DNA of 21,320 nt from Terana coerulea (Eukaryota; Basidiomycota; Agaricomycetes; Polyporales; Phanerochaetaceae), in contig JAKOGH010000484.1 in assembly GCA_024811115.1 (NCBI GenBank), forward strand, positions 1 through 21,320. Reading direction: 5' to 3'. Of the stretch, positions 1 to 10,035 are shown one piece after another. Both the position numbers and the translations under genes were made by a program. The first letter of the stretch is position 1. Each line of letters starts with the position of its first letter. A model generated the notes under the pieces. The model was not told the DNA's origin, ran no database searches, and saw only the letters and a list, made by a program, of their open reading frames with translations.

Positions 1-1892
1 TCACCACCCTTCATCCACCTGAAATGAAATTTAATGGTGTTCTCGTGAGCCAGGACTGCGGCATACTTTACGTACTTTCAGACGTCGAGGGAATGAAGTG
101 AGTACATATCCCGGAAGCTCGAAAGCGTGCGTCTCATTTACACAACTCTCAGGTCTCAAACCCTGTTCCGCAAGATTACATCTTGTACGTGTTTGTCGGT
201 ATACCTCTCGCTACAGGTATTAATGTGACATTTCAGATGCCGGATTGTCCACAATAGTCAATCTAGTTCTCTTACTCCTTCATGTTCGTCAAGCATCCCG
301 CAGTCAATCGGCTGCGGGCCTCGCCAGGGTATCCCGCTACCCATTTATCGTCCAAAGTCTGATCGACGCAGTCTCCTTTGTCGGGGTTAGTAGCTATCGC
401 TGCTTACAAGCCGTAACCAGCCTAACACACTGTATAGCATGTTACGCTCGCGATCTTGGCCGACGGGCGAACGTCCATAGCCGTGCTGGCTCCTGCCGGT
501 CTGGCCTGCATCCTGTTTGTTCAGGAGGCTGTATGTATGCGCTCCGCACTGTAGCAACAACTGCTAATGGTCCTTCCAACAGCAATTCTCCATCATCATC
601 GGCCAGATACAGGCTTCTGAGGATGTCAGGCCCACCCTCCAAGACCGGCGCCTCCCCACCCGCTCCTGCACCTGCACCCCAAACCCCTTCTCCGAATGCA
701 GAAAGTGCTTCCAATGACCCAGAGGCGCCAAGTGCTCCGCCACCCCCTACGATTACGACCACGCCACCGGCGAATGAAGGACGGCCTGGCCCACTTCGAT
801 ATCTGTGGGATCACATCCGAAGTGACCCATCAGCCAGGCTATGTGAGTTCCATTGATTCCTTCCCCAGCCCTCTGTGTGCTGAAGGGCGTGTTGGTTTCA
901 GGGGCAATCATATCATTCTTCTTGTTGGTCGTTTTTCGGTTGGTCATCGTGTTGTCGATGCCGCTTCTCTTCGTCGCCATTCTGTATTGCGGCATGTGGT
1001 CGCTGCAGATCTACCGCTCTGTGCGGCGTGGGCGCGACAGCGGGCTCACGCCCGAGTACTTGATCGGCGTGACGGTATGCCGCCTTTACTACCTGATGTG
1101 AGTTCTCTCAACGACGGCTGAAGCTGCTGGGTGCTAACGGTTGCGCAGATTTTCTGGCGTGCCCGAAGAACATACTAGATGTCGAGCCCAGGAGTATGTG
1201 CTGCATGTACTAGGGCTTTTTCAATTGGCTAACTGTCTCAGGATGGGTGCATACTGTGGCAATGTTCATGTTCTTCCAGGTGGTAGTCATCCTTCTACAA
1301 GGACGCTTCGGCCCTACTTTCTTCTTGCCTCGCGGCGTACGTTGCGTCTTGCTACAACCTCTCCTTCACAGCAACTCATTCTACCGCCCCGTCCCCAGAT
1401 GGCGAACATCGAGACGTACGACTACCACCCGCCGCTGCCACTGCCGGACCCGGAGGCGCCGGAGCAGTCCCTCGGCGACTGCGCGATCTGCATGGACGCG
1501 ATCGCGGTCGACCCCGCGCTGCGCCAGCGCGGGGACGAGAAGCACGAGCCGCACGCGCTCGCGCGGCGCACGGGCGGAGCTGCTCGCGCAGGGCGCGCGC
1601 AAGAGTTACAGCCTCGCGCCGTGCCACCATCTCTTCGTACGTCCTACATTGTCGGGGATTTGGGAGCCTGGCTGACGGCATGCGTTCGGGTTTGTGTAGC
1701 ATACGGCGTGTTTGGAACGCGTGAGTATTTATTCGGGTATATGATGTGCACAGAGCTGATGCTATTGACTGTTTGGCATTAGTGGTTAGCTATCAAGGTG
1801 AGACACCGCGATCTCTACGGGCCAGCAGCCATTAATGAGCATTCGCGCAGAATATTTGCCCCCAATGTCGGCGACCGTTGCCTCCGCTTTGA
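1..1892 (+). CDS. TUL1: DSC complex RING E3 ubiquitin ligase (Tul1/Dsc1-like), 5'-partial
   Basis: C-terminal about 426 codons of a multi-pass Golgi/endosome membrane ubiquitin ligase. In the family, this is the catalytic subunit of the DSC complex, which ubiquitinates membrane proteins and, in some fungi, SREBP. Exons: 1-97, 153-184, 237-385, 438-530, 583-842, 902-1097, 1149-1193, 1242-1336, 1399-1636, 1700-1720, 1783-1797, 1851-1892. Several hydrophobic segments (from 245, 438, 904 and 1244) precede a C-terminal RING-H2: CAIC, then CHHLF, HTACLER, WLAIK and NICPQC, ending PLPPL and TGA. The motif TEYLIG-like VCRLYYL and the PKNILDVEPR stretch match the family. Three single-base frame corrections are needed, each equal to one extra base: about 610-715 (near 631-640), the TTTT at 1150-1153, and about 1570-1580. 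With these removed the length is a whole number of codons. The Pro-rich loop 640-780 is low-complexity. Either a functional gene with base errors or a recent pseudogene. Family call is firm; integrity is uncertain. Confidence 0.9.
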
Positions 1893-2664
1893 TTGTGTCT
1901 GCGCGAGCACTTACTGTACAGGCACCAAGCTGCGTTAATAATTATTTTTCCTTTGTTGTCGATGCTGCCCAGCCTGCCGTCTGGGCTCCGTTTTAATCGT
2001 CTGGATACCACCCCGACGCCAAGCGGCCTGACCGACGTCCGTGCTCCGACAGAACGCCTCTCCGTGGACATTCCATTCTACCCGCCCGTCACCGACTCAA
2101 ATGACCGCACGCTCCGTTTACCTGTGCTCAATTACTCACCGCTTGGGTGTCAATCACAGGTATAGCGACACTCAGGCCCAGGCCCAGCTCCGGCCCCCGC
2201 GCGCCCTCTGTCTTCCAGGCCAAGTGTGAGTTAAGCTATGTCTATGTCTGTACGGACCCCACACGTGCCCCGCGTTCACGACTAGGTTACGCCCTGCCCT
2301 GCCCTGCCCCGCCCCGCCGCGCGTCCAACGCAAACACACATCGCTTCCCACACCGTCGCCATCACGGCCCCTGTCTGCTGGCTGCCTGCCTGCGAGGTCC
2401 GTGCGGCGTCGGAGCCCTCCCTCCATCACCTTGGCATCCAGACATCGATATCCAGGGCGTCCGGGACGCGCGATGGCTGGCGGGAATGAGGCGCATAGCT
2501 GGCGGAATGCAGGCTATGTAAGTATGTGGGATCTGAGCACACAGCGTCCAGACCGCCGCGCCGTCCCCGCATCGCAGTCTGTTGGTGTTGGTGTGGGTGA
2601 GGGCCGGCAGTCTGTGCTTGCGATCATGTTCTGGCTGGGCAGGCGCCGTGGATCAGCGGGGTGT

Positions 2665-2690
2665 CATCTGCGTCTGCATCTGCATCTGCC
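2665..2690. repeat. Imperfect ATCTGC hexamer microsatellite
   Basis: About four tandem copies of ATCTGC, one of them with a G substitution (CGTCTGC). It lies in the convergent intergenic region and not in a supported exon. Confidence 0.6.
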
Positions 2691-2780
2691 AGCGCGCCCG
2701 CATCGTGCACTCAGCACTGGCAACGCGATGGGCTGGGCTGCCCGAGTGTGCGCAGGGCTGCGGTGCGGCGGTGTGGGCTA

Positions 2781-2809
2781 TGAGATCTATACGAGATCTA
2801 TATGAGATA
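2781..2809. repeat. Short 11-nt tandem repeat
   Basis: Two copies of GAGATCTATAC/GAGATCTATAT are followed by a partial third, GAGATA. It is AT-rich compared with its GC-rich surroundings. No coding role is visible. Confidence 0.55.
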
Positions 2810-3734
2810 GTGGAGGCGCGGCGGGCGCACAGGCGTGCATCTCATCCAGGGCTCGCCACGCTTGCTTGATGTGTAGATGTTGTGAGTATGTACGTACTGT
2901 GTGCAGCGGTGCGAGATGCAGTCGCCTGAGGTCGTACGTTACGAGCTCGCGTGGTCCAAGTTGCCAATGCAGTTCTGGCGTAAGCGGCCTGCACGACATC
3001 CATTCAGCGGACACATAAGTACATCTCTGCGAGGTCGAACCACAGCGTCGCGGGACTTGCACGGGCATCTTGCGGGGATCACGCCCATCTGCCACTGCCA
3101 ACCCGCCGAACAAGCTTCTGTCTGCACGTCCTCACCGTGAGACTCGCCTCGGCCACTCAATGCCCCGTCTTCAAACAGGTAACCGTAGGGTTCAATACGA
3201 CGAACGACGCCAACGCGTCGTCCGGGACACACATATTCATTGTGTGTGTGCAAATACGCTATAGCCAATAGTATACTACTCCTACTGCTGCTACTGACGA
3301 CGACAATTTGGGGATTGGGATGGGTTGCAGTGGAGGACAAGCGACAAGCGACAAGCACCGTGTACGGGTAAAGCAACGAGGGAGCGGGGTGGTGCGTATA
3401 TGGTACAAGAGCGACAGTGGGATGGGATGCAATAGGTACAACACAGAAAGAATGCGGGGGATGCGGAGCGGTCCGTGTGGGTTGGAATGTACAAGTGAGG
3501 CGGGCATGAAGGCAATAGCGAGCGGCGAGGTAGAGTACGCGGGGAGGTTAAAAATACTCTAAGTAGGCGAGACGGATCGGGGTCGGGACAGCAGCAAAAT
3601 ACGGACACATAAATACGTGCGCCCGTGGCGGAGCGGAGTAGCAGAGCAAGCGAGTGTGCGACGACGGCGAGCAAGCGATTGAGGGATGGAGGCGAGCAAG
3701 GAAGCGATAGAGTACAAGCGAGGGCGTGAGGCGA

Positions 3735-5304
3735 TCATGCGGAGAACTGGACGAAGCTGCGCCAGCTACGCGCGGCAGGCTCGTCGTCGCGCAGGTCGAT
3801 GAAGTTTGTGAGCGGCGAGAAGAAGGACTCGATCGTGCTCCGACGGCGGCGGCTGCGCTCCGAGCTGCTCGACGCCCGCTTGCTCGCGCGCCGCGACGGC
3901 GACGGTCGCTCCTCCCGCGGCTTCGCCGTCGCGCGCACCGCGGCGGGGATCACGACGTCCTCCTCCTCCGCGAGCACGCTCAGCAGCTGCTTCTCGACGA
4001 GCAGGCTGTTCTCGTCCTCGTCCTCGTCGTCGCTCATGCTCATGAAGTTGCGCGGCCGCCGCACAGAGGAGCGCCGCCGGCTCGGCTCGCGGCCCTCTAG
4101 TGCAGCGAGGGCGGCCGAGCGGTTGCGCGTGCGCGTGTTGACGGTGGCGACCGAGCGGAACGAGTGTGAGACCTTCAACGCGGGGCTCGCCGCGGGGGTT
4201 CTCATCGGCTCAAAGATGAGGGAATCCGCCATGCTGGCGCCGGTCAGGGGCGGGGTGGGAGGGGCAGAGTCAACGGGGAGAACGCGGCAAAGTAAGACCT
4301 GTGCTCGTCTGACGAGAAGGTCGGCGAAGACATGAGCGAGGGCGATAGGATCACTGGCTCAGAGTTCGTCGCACGGTGGTGATACGAAGGCGACGACGGC
4401 CCTGCCTCGGGAAAGCAGGCCGAGAACGTCAGCGTGAGGTTTGAGGGGCGGCGGCGGGTACGCGGCACCTCGGGCAGCGTGGCAGAGGGCGCGGGCTTGG
4501 GTGAAGGAAGGCTCAGTGTTTCCCGGGATCCGCGTCGCAGCATTGGCGAGGAGCGGCGCCTGGAGCGAGGTTAATTATCTCGAAGAAGGCAGCTGCCACA
4601 CAGACTTACGTTGAGTGGGGATTTGAGCTGGTGGAAGGCACGCGGAAGGGCGCATAAGACGGCACAGCACTGGATGGAAGATGGAATCAGAACGTGTTCG
4701 TCAAAGAGCACAATGGCAGGCATAATGAAAGCGTAATGATGACTGGGCTCAAAGGGAATGTCCGACCCGATCTGCAGACGCGACGAATGTGTGCAGCGGC
4801 AGCCGCAGATTCGCCGCGTGCGCGAAGCAGCCCAGCCGGCGGAAGTGTAATTGAGTCGTCGAAGGATTCGAAATGTGCGGCGTGGAGGACGGTCGGGAGA
4901 AAACAAAGCGCAAGGGAGTACTCACGGGAATGCCGGGAAGGACGACACGGGCGACGTGGGCACTGAGAACCCGTGGGTGGTTGTCATCGTGTCCTTGCGA
5001 CGCAGGCTCATCGAGTCCGCGAGGTCGAGCGACAGGAACGAGCGACCCTCCTCGACCTGGCGGCGGCTGGGCTTGAACGTGAGGAAGAATGTGTTCTCGT
5101 CGCTACTCGCACTGCGCGAGGTGGCAGGGACGCCCTCATAGAGGCTGAAGGTCGCCGAGTTGACTGTCAACGGCAGGCTTTCATGTGCAGCCTTCTTTAG
5201 GGGCTTGGTGGTGGTGGTGTGCGTCGGCGACGGGGCCCGGGACGAAGAGGGGAGCTATCCGAAAGGAGACCCGAGGTGAAGAGCGGGGAGTACTGGGCAA
5301 ACAT
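3735..5304 (-). CDS. Ser/Pro/Arg-rich disordered conserved-looking fungal protein
   Basis: Minus-strand gene of about 422 codons with no function I recognise. Exons: 5304-4926, 4669-4610, 4559-3735. The ATG at 5304 begins MFAQYSPLFTSGLL, about 80 bp downstream of a TATA box. Exon 1 reads on through SLPLTVNSATFSLYEG. The 60-nt exon 2 encodes VPSYAPFRVPSTSS and joins in phase on both sides; the 50-nt intron 4609-4560 is typical (GTAAGT, TTAAC branch, CAG). The long first intron could hide another small exon. The C-terminal half has an acidic patch DDEDEDE, an RRRRS basic patch and the ending SFVQFSA. Two missing bases must be assumed, one near 5240-5255 and one near 4244-4262. With both restored the exons sum to whole codons. 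Composition suggests a regulated cytosolic or nuclear protein with many possible phosphosites, which is inference. An alternative is that the ATG at 4232 starts a shorter separate protein. Confidence 0.65.
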
Positions 5305-5381
5305 AGGTGCTTGTCGTCGGCGCCGTCGGGGAGAGGGGGTGGGGGACGGGGGACGGTGAGCAGAGCCGGCGGGGGCCCGTG

Positions 5382-5389
5382 TATTTATA
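5382..5389 (-). promoter_or_regulatory. TATA box of the disordered-protein gene
   Basis: TATAAATA on the minus strand, about 80 nt upstream of the ATG at 5304. This is a usual distance in fungi once a short 5' leader is allowed for. Confidence 0.6.
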
Positions 5390-8300
5390 CGAGCTGGCGG
5401 CGGCGAGGGTTAATGAGCCTCCGGCGTCACTCGCAGGGGCTGCGGCGCGCGTCTGCGCGGACGCCCTGCCCAGCCCCATCGGGCGTTGACATCTGCGATC
5501 GAAGCACGATCGTGCTTAGCCGCATCCGGCAGGCGCCCGCGGCCGCTCCCACCCAGCGAATCCGCGGCAGCCAGCGCCGCGCCCGCCGCCGTGACTGCCC
5601 TCGCCCGTCACGCATCTGTCACGAAACGGTGTGCCGTTGCTGCCTCGCGGTCGCGACCGTCCCACGTTTTTGTACCGTCCGACAATACGACCCTTGTTAT
5701 GACTCTTCTCTATCACCCGTCCGGCCGCGACTATCAAAGCGTACGTTACATACACTGCGTCGAACCACATCTCTTGCTCTGCTGGCGACCCACGACCCGT
5801 GCACTGGTCTTGTATTTTCTTACTGCCTGCGCGAGGAATGGTGGCGCATCAGGGCAATAAATGCGCTAGCCCATCGGGGCTCGTACGCATCGCGGATCCG
5901 GATCGAGTCCGCAGGTGTCCCACATATTCTTCCGTTTATTGTTTTAGGTACGTCACGTTCCCGTCTAAGCCTTTCCGCCACCATCTGCCCGCGGCAGGCT
6001 CGCCGCCATAAATTAAATTAAAATCAAGCCGTCCGCGGACCATCAGCCGTGTTCCTTGTCATTTGAGGTTCCTAGCAGTGGCCACTGGGAGCGGGAGACG
6101 CGTTGCGGCGTCGACGTTCGCTGACGATGCGAGGCGCAGTGCCGATACAGACTGCTCAGTTCGCGGGGAGACACCCGTACCTGGCCCTGACGAGCGTACT
6201 AGCGTCCGCCGTCCAGCAGCATCGCGGCATGTAGGTCCGATGAGCAGCAACTCCGCCCGGGTCAGCAGGCCGTTTGATAGGCAGCAGTTGGGCAGCAGGA
6301 GGGCGGACGTCGCGCGCGGGCGCCCTCCGCACTCGCGGCAGCCTAGCTTCAACTTGACTCCTGGTGCGGGCCCGGCAGGTCATCTGTACGTACACCCTCC
6401 TTTCGTCGTGGGTGGGAGCGCGGCGCGTCACCAGCTCGCCACGCTGCATTCCACGTCACCACGTTCCCCGTCGCGCCTCTCCACCGCCTGTCACCCGCGT
6501 ATTCAATATTCAATGCGGAACGACACAGATAATTCACCGCACGACAGCTCGCCTGCCGTCGTGGATGCGGCCCCGCCCGCGGTGCGCACCGTTGATGGCG
6601 CGAGGACCCTCGCGGGCACGGCGTTCAAGGTGCGGGCGCTGCCGTCTTGGGTAGGCGCCGCTAGCCCCGGAGGCATCGGGACGCATCGGCGATCGCGTTC
6701 CTCCCGCTCTTGCGAATTGCGACCCCGCCTGCGCTGCGTCGTCACCGGGCGCGTCACCGCACCCCGCCCGTCTGCAGACTGCAGCTACTGCAGCCGTCTG
6801 TGCATGCGCTGGGCAGCGGCCGCGCGCGCCGGACCTCCGTGCCTCGCACCCGGCCAAACCGCGCCATGGCCAGAAATTTCAGAAATGCCACGCACGGCGG
6901 CGCAGCGGTGACGACTGACACGCCTGCGCAGAGCGGGACCCGCGACGGACAAGCCTCTTGAGCTTGGTGCGCAGGGCGTGCACCGCCCGCCGGGCACACC
7001 CAGCACACCAAGTGAAGGACGTACGATCGGCGCGGCGGGATCGGCGCGCGACGATAGATTGCGATTTTCATTAGCCCTGCGATCATCGTCGCGGACTGTG
7101 CGGGCTGTCCGGTTTTGCCAGGGACCTCCAGAGCCCCAAATATCACAGGTATGTGCATGGCATTTCCTCCTCAATTCCTCCTTGCTCTTCTTCTTCGGGA
7201 TAAATGTGGCGGGTACCGGTGCGGCGCGGGTATGTTTCGCCTGCCGCATTTTGCATGCCTTTTCCACAATGGGTGGCGCATCTGCTGCGAGCTGCCATCA
7301 AAACATACGGGCCCTGTGCGGAGCGCGTCTCCAGGGTGTCTCACCGCCTCGTCCGTGCGCAGTCCTGCCTTGCGCGCGCCTCGGGCTGGGGCCCTTCGGG
7401 CGACGCAGGGTCGACGCAGGGTGATCTCAGACCGGGAATAACGCCCTCTCGTGCTCGACGACGGGGACAGAGACAGAAGACGCAAGCTGGTCGTGCGTCC
7501 GGCGGGTTCGCGCGATTCATGTGCGGCGCAGCCGCCCTCCGCACGTACCCACTCCGCACCGCGTGCAACGATGTCAGACCGACTGGCGTGGCGCTTCGTT
7601 CCCCTTTCTGGGGCCGCCGGCAGCGCGTCGGCCTTCTCCCGTGCCTCAGACCTCAGTCTGTACACTCGACGTCGCGGATCCAGGCGCGGATCCTCCGCAG
7701 GGGCCGACGCGCCATCGCCCTCGAGAAGCGTCGCGATAGTGCGGCGCAGAATGGCTGCATAAGTCAATTGGCCGGCCTCCCAGCCTGTGAGCGTCGGTAT
7801 CTGGCTGTGTGTGCGGTTGTACGGTGCGTCTCTTCAGCCGCTGTGCACCAGCTGCGACGTGTCTGATGCGCCTCCGGCTAGCGCCGCCATACCCCTTCTC
7901 GTCATTTGGTTCCGCCCACCTCAATATTCGCGATCGAGCTGGTGCGCTGGACGACCCGACCCACTCAACCCCGCACGCGCATCCATTTCCCTCGACGCCG
8001 TACGCCAATCTACCTGACGCCTGGACTCCGGCTTCGCGAGATAAATGCGCATTCGACACATCCCCGTCCGCCACGCTCGAATCGAAAATCGAACCCAAAA
8101 TCCCGCCACGTCGCGAGTCTCTGATCGACAGCCGCCGCACAGATCCAGAGCGCGTCGCTCCGGTGGGGACGCACCTCCGCCCCCGTCTCAGCTCCAGCCC
8201 GCGCCGACGCCCCCGTTTGCCACATCCTGTCATTCTCATCGGTGACTGATACATCTATGCATAGAAGGCAGGTCTCAGGCAGGCAGGCGACGGGGAGGGG

Positions 8301-8435
8301 CGGACGCCACAATATATCACGGTTCCGTTTCGAGCGCACGCGCAGGATCGCCGGACGCGCTGCGTCGAATCGGTCGCCGTGGCGCGATCGGCCGGGCAAC
8401 GCGCGCGCCCGTCATCAGCAGGCCTTCCTATCTTA
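5390..8435. other. GC-rich region with no supported gene
   Basis: About 3 kb upstream of the minus-strand gene. It contains open frames of up to about 280 codons on both strands (for example 5185-6021 plus and 6063-6911 plus). All are Arg/Pro/Ala-rich with random-looking composition, no motif, and no pair of in-phase exons that I could join. High GC explains the length of such frames. I see no repeats or RNA genes here. Confidence 0.45.
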
Positions 8436-8533
8436 CAGTGTTTTGCATAACAAACGACAGTCGCCGAAATTTCGTCGCTTGTTTGTCCTGTACAAATATT
8501 CCCTTATTAGGTGAAAGTGATCGTCACATCCAG
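8436..8533 (+). repeat. Left terminal inverted repeat of the MITE
   Basis: 98 nt beginning CAGTGTTTTGCATAAC and ending CACATCCAG. Its reverse complement pairs with 8895-8992 with three mismatches. It includes the near-palindrome CGAAATTTCG. Confidence 0.9.
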
Positions 8534-8663
8534 TCACCGTGCCTGGCTTGAGCAACGCAGCGTGACGGTCGCGACCAGTGTCTCCACCGTGTCCTCTAGA
8601 GTCTACACTTGCTGTCGTTCACCTACAGCGTCCTCTACGGTGCGACTACAACTCGTGCATCAT

Positions 8664-8809
8664 AGAGCATATTAGCTACGGTGTATATCACGCCTGTATT
8701 GAGCCAGAATTGGCCGAAAAGCTCCAATTCCGAGTCCCTGCCAAAATCAGAGAGCGCCGGCCCCATTTTGAGGCATTTATTGTGGTATTTATCGCAGCTA
8801 ATATGCTCT
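8664..8809. repeat. Nested inverted repeat in the MITE core
   Basis: Perfect 14-nt arms AGAGCATATTAGCT (8664-8677) and AGCTAATATGCTCT (8796-8809) with a 118-nt loop, sited inside the core. It is independent of the terminal repeats. Confidence 0.75.
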
Positions 8810-8894
8810 TATACCGCCTCCCGTGTATTGCTGAACGCACCTTGGCGGTTTGTTGGCGGCACTCCCAGAGCTGAAGACGAGTGACACATGAGCT

Positions 8895-8992
8895 CTGGAT
8901 GTGACGATCATTTTCACCTAATAAGGGAATGTTTGTACAGGACAAACAAGCGACGAAATTTCGGCGACTGTCGTTTGTTATGCAAAGCACTG
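8895..8992 (-). repeat. Right terminal inverted repeat of the MITE
   Basis: 98 nt starting CTGGATGTG and ending GCAAAGCACTG. It is the reverse complement of 8436-8533 apart from three substitutions, and is followed by TA. Confidence 0.9.
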
Positions 8993-10035
8993 TATCTCTG
9001 ATTCCGAATTTGTCGCGCGCACTCAAAGTACCCGATGCGCACTAGCCTGAGCGAGTCGGTGGTGAGTGCCTGGGACGCCACGAACGCCTGCGGTCCGGCA
9101 GCTGGGGTGCATGTTATCTCGGGATGGAGGTGATCAGGGGCAGCCTGCAGGCAGGCCCCAGGGCCCTTGCGCGCAATTGGTTGCTATGGGACAGAGGGAG
9201 ACGATGGACTCGCACAGCGAGCTCGTCAAATTCGCCCCGTTCCAGCGCGGCGAGCCCCGTTGCGTCGTCCGGTGTAGCCACCGCGCCGACCGTCCGCTTT
9301 CAGCTTTCAAGCTGTCGACATGTGGCGCGTCCGACGGAACCGCGACATATCATACGAGGTCCGGCAAGTCCCGTTTCCACTCTCTCCTCTCTCTCCGGGC
9401 AACTTTATTGCCTTATACACACCAGCTGTGTGCACTGTGCGCGGCGGCGTACCTTCTGGTGTCACTGCATCGAACGGACCTCGTCGCGCGTCCACCACCT
9501 CCGGCGAAAGCGCCCCGCTCCCCAAGCACGGCTCGCGCCCGCGGCTCCGTGGTGGCGCGGATCACGCTGCGACGATAGCGACGCGTCGGTCGCTATAGCG
9601 TGGAACGGAATGGAAGGAGGTGCTGCAGCTGTGCGCGCGCTGGAAACGCACGCCGTGCGAAGGTGCGCTTTTTGTCAAAGTTCCGGCGGCTGTGTGGGTC
9701 ACGGAGGCGTGCGAGGGCCGTTTGGAGGAATGGTTTCTGCTCTCCACGACGCATCGCGATGTGCGCCTCGTTCGTTTCCGGCGCTGCACATATGTCACGG
9801 TACGCATCGAGGTGGGTCATGCATGTGTTTGCTCAGCCAGAGCCGGATGCTGATTTCGTGTTTATATTATTTCCAACCAGGACAGACCGTCACAGCCAGT
9901 GACGCGCAAAGCTTCCCGTTGGTGATATTCGGCCGGAGAAAACTCGACGCTTCCTCGACATAACCAGTCGAATACGCCAGACGAGCCTACGCGACAAAGC
10001 GTGCGGAACATCAGCGCTCAGCAGCAGAGTCTACC
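8993..10035. other. Gene-less stretch right of the MITE
   Basis: No exon I can support. The overlapping frames near 9124-9963 (plus) are Ser/Arg-rich, lack motifs and have no convincing start or splice partners. The DNA next to the tentative gene at 10036 could contain its promoter, but no clear TATA box is visible. Confidence 0.4.

Larger units (their letters stand above)
1893..3734. other. Intergenic region between convergent genes
   Basis: The plus-strand ligase ends at 1892 and the minus-strand disordered-protein gene ends at 3735, so both 3' ends face this 1.8 kb. I see no convincing exon. Open frames here switch frame often and lack conserved motifs. It holds short simple repeats: CCCTG/CCCCG units at about 2291-2318, an ATCTGC hexamer run at 2665-2690, and an 11-nt GAGATCTATAY unit at 2781-2809. 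The stretch 3300-3730 is purine-rich on the plus strand and is probably the long pyrimidine-rich 3' flank of the minus-strand gene. Confidence 0.5.
8436..8992. mobile_element. MITE / non-autonomous DNA transposon, Tc1/mariner-like ends
   Basis: A 557-bp element bounded by two 98-bp terminal inverted repeats that differ at only three positions. The outer ends read CAGTG...CACTG and both are flanked by TA (8434-8435 and 8993-8994), the target duplication expected for the Tc1/mariner superfamily. The 361-bp core has no transposase ORF, so it would need an enzyme supplied from elsewhere. The core is AT-richer than the surrounding DNA and holds a second, nested inverted repeat. High identity between the arms suggests fairly recent insertion or maintenance. 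The superfamily call rests only on the termini and the TA flanks. Confidence 0.85.

Noticed and set aside
625..722. An extra intron to explain the frame change in the ligase Pro-rich loop
   Set aside because: The acceptors after the GTCAGG donor that I checked do not enter the required frame, so a one-base indel is the simpler reading.
5185..6021. 278-codon plus-strand open frame
   Set aside because: It overlaps the start and promoter of the minus-strand gene, is Arg/Ser-rich, has no motif, and is explained by high GC.
6063..6911. 282-codon plus-strand open frame
   Set aside because: All frames are long in this GC-rich region, composition is Arg/Pro/Ser noise, and several antisense frames are equally open.
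7171..7767. 198-codon minus-strand open frame
   Set aside because: Arg-rich, no recognisable domain, and the opposite strand is open over the same interval.
8578..8874. 98-codon frame inside the MITE core
   Set aside because: It is too short and has no transposase motif. It spans the nested inverted repeat, so any protein-like look is incidental.
9124..9963. 279-codon plus-strand open frame beside the MITE, considered as a transposase remnant
   Set aside because: No DDE/D motif, no helix-turn-helix, and it lies outside the terminal repeats.
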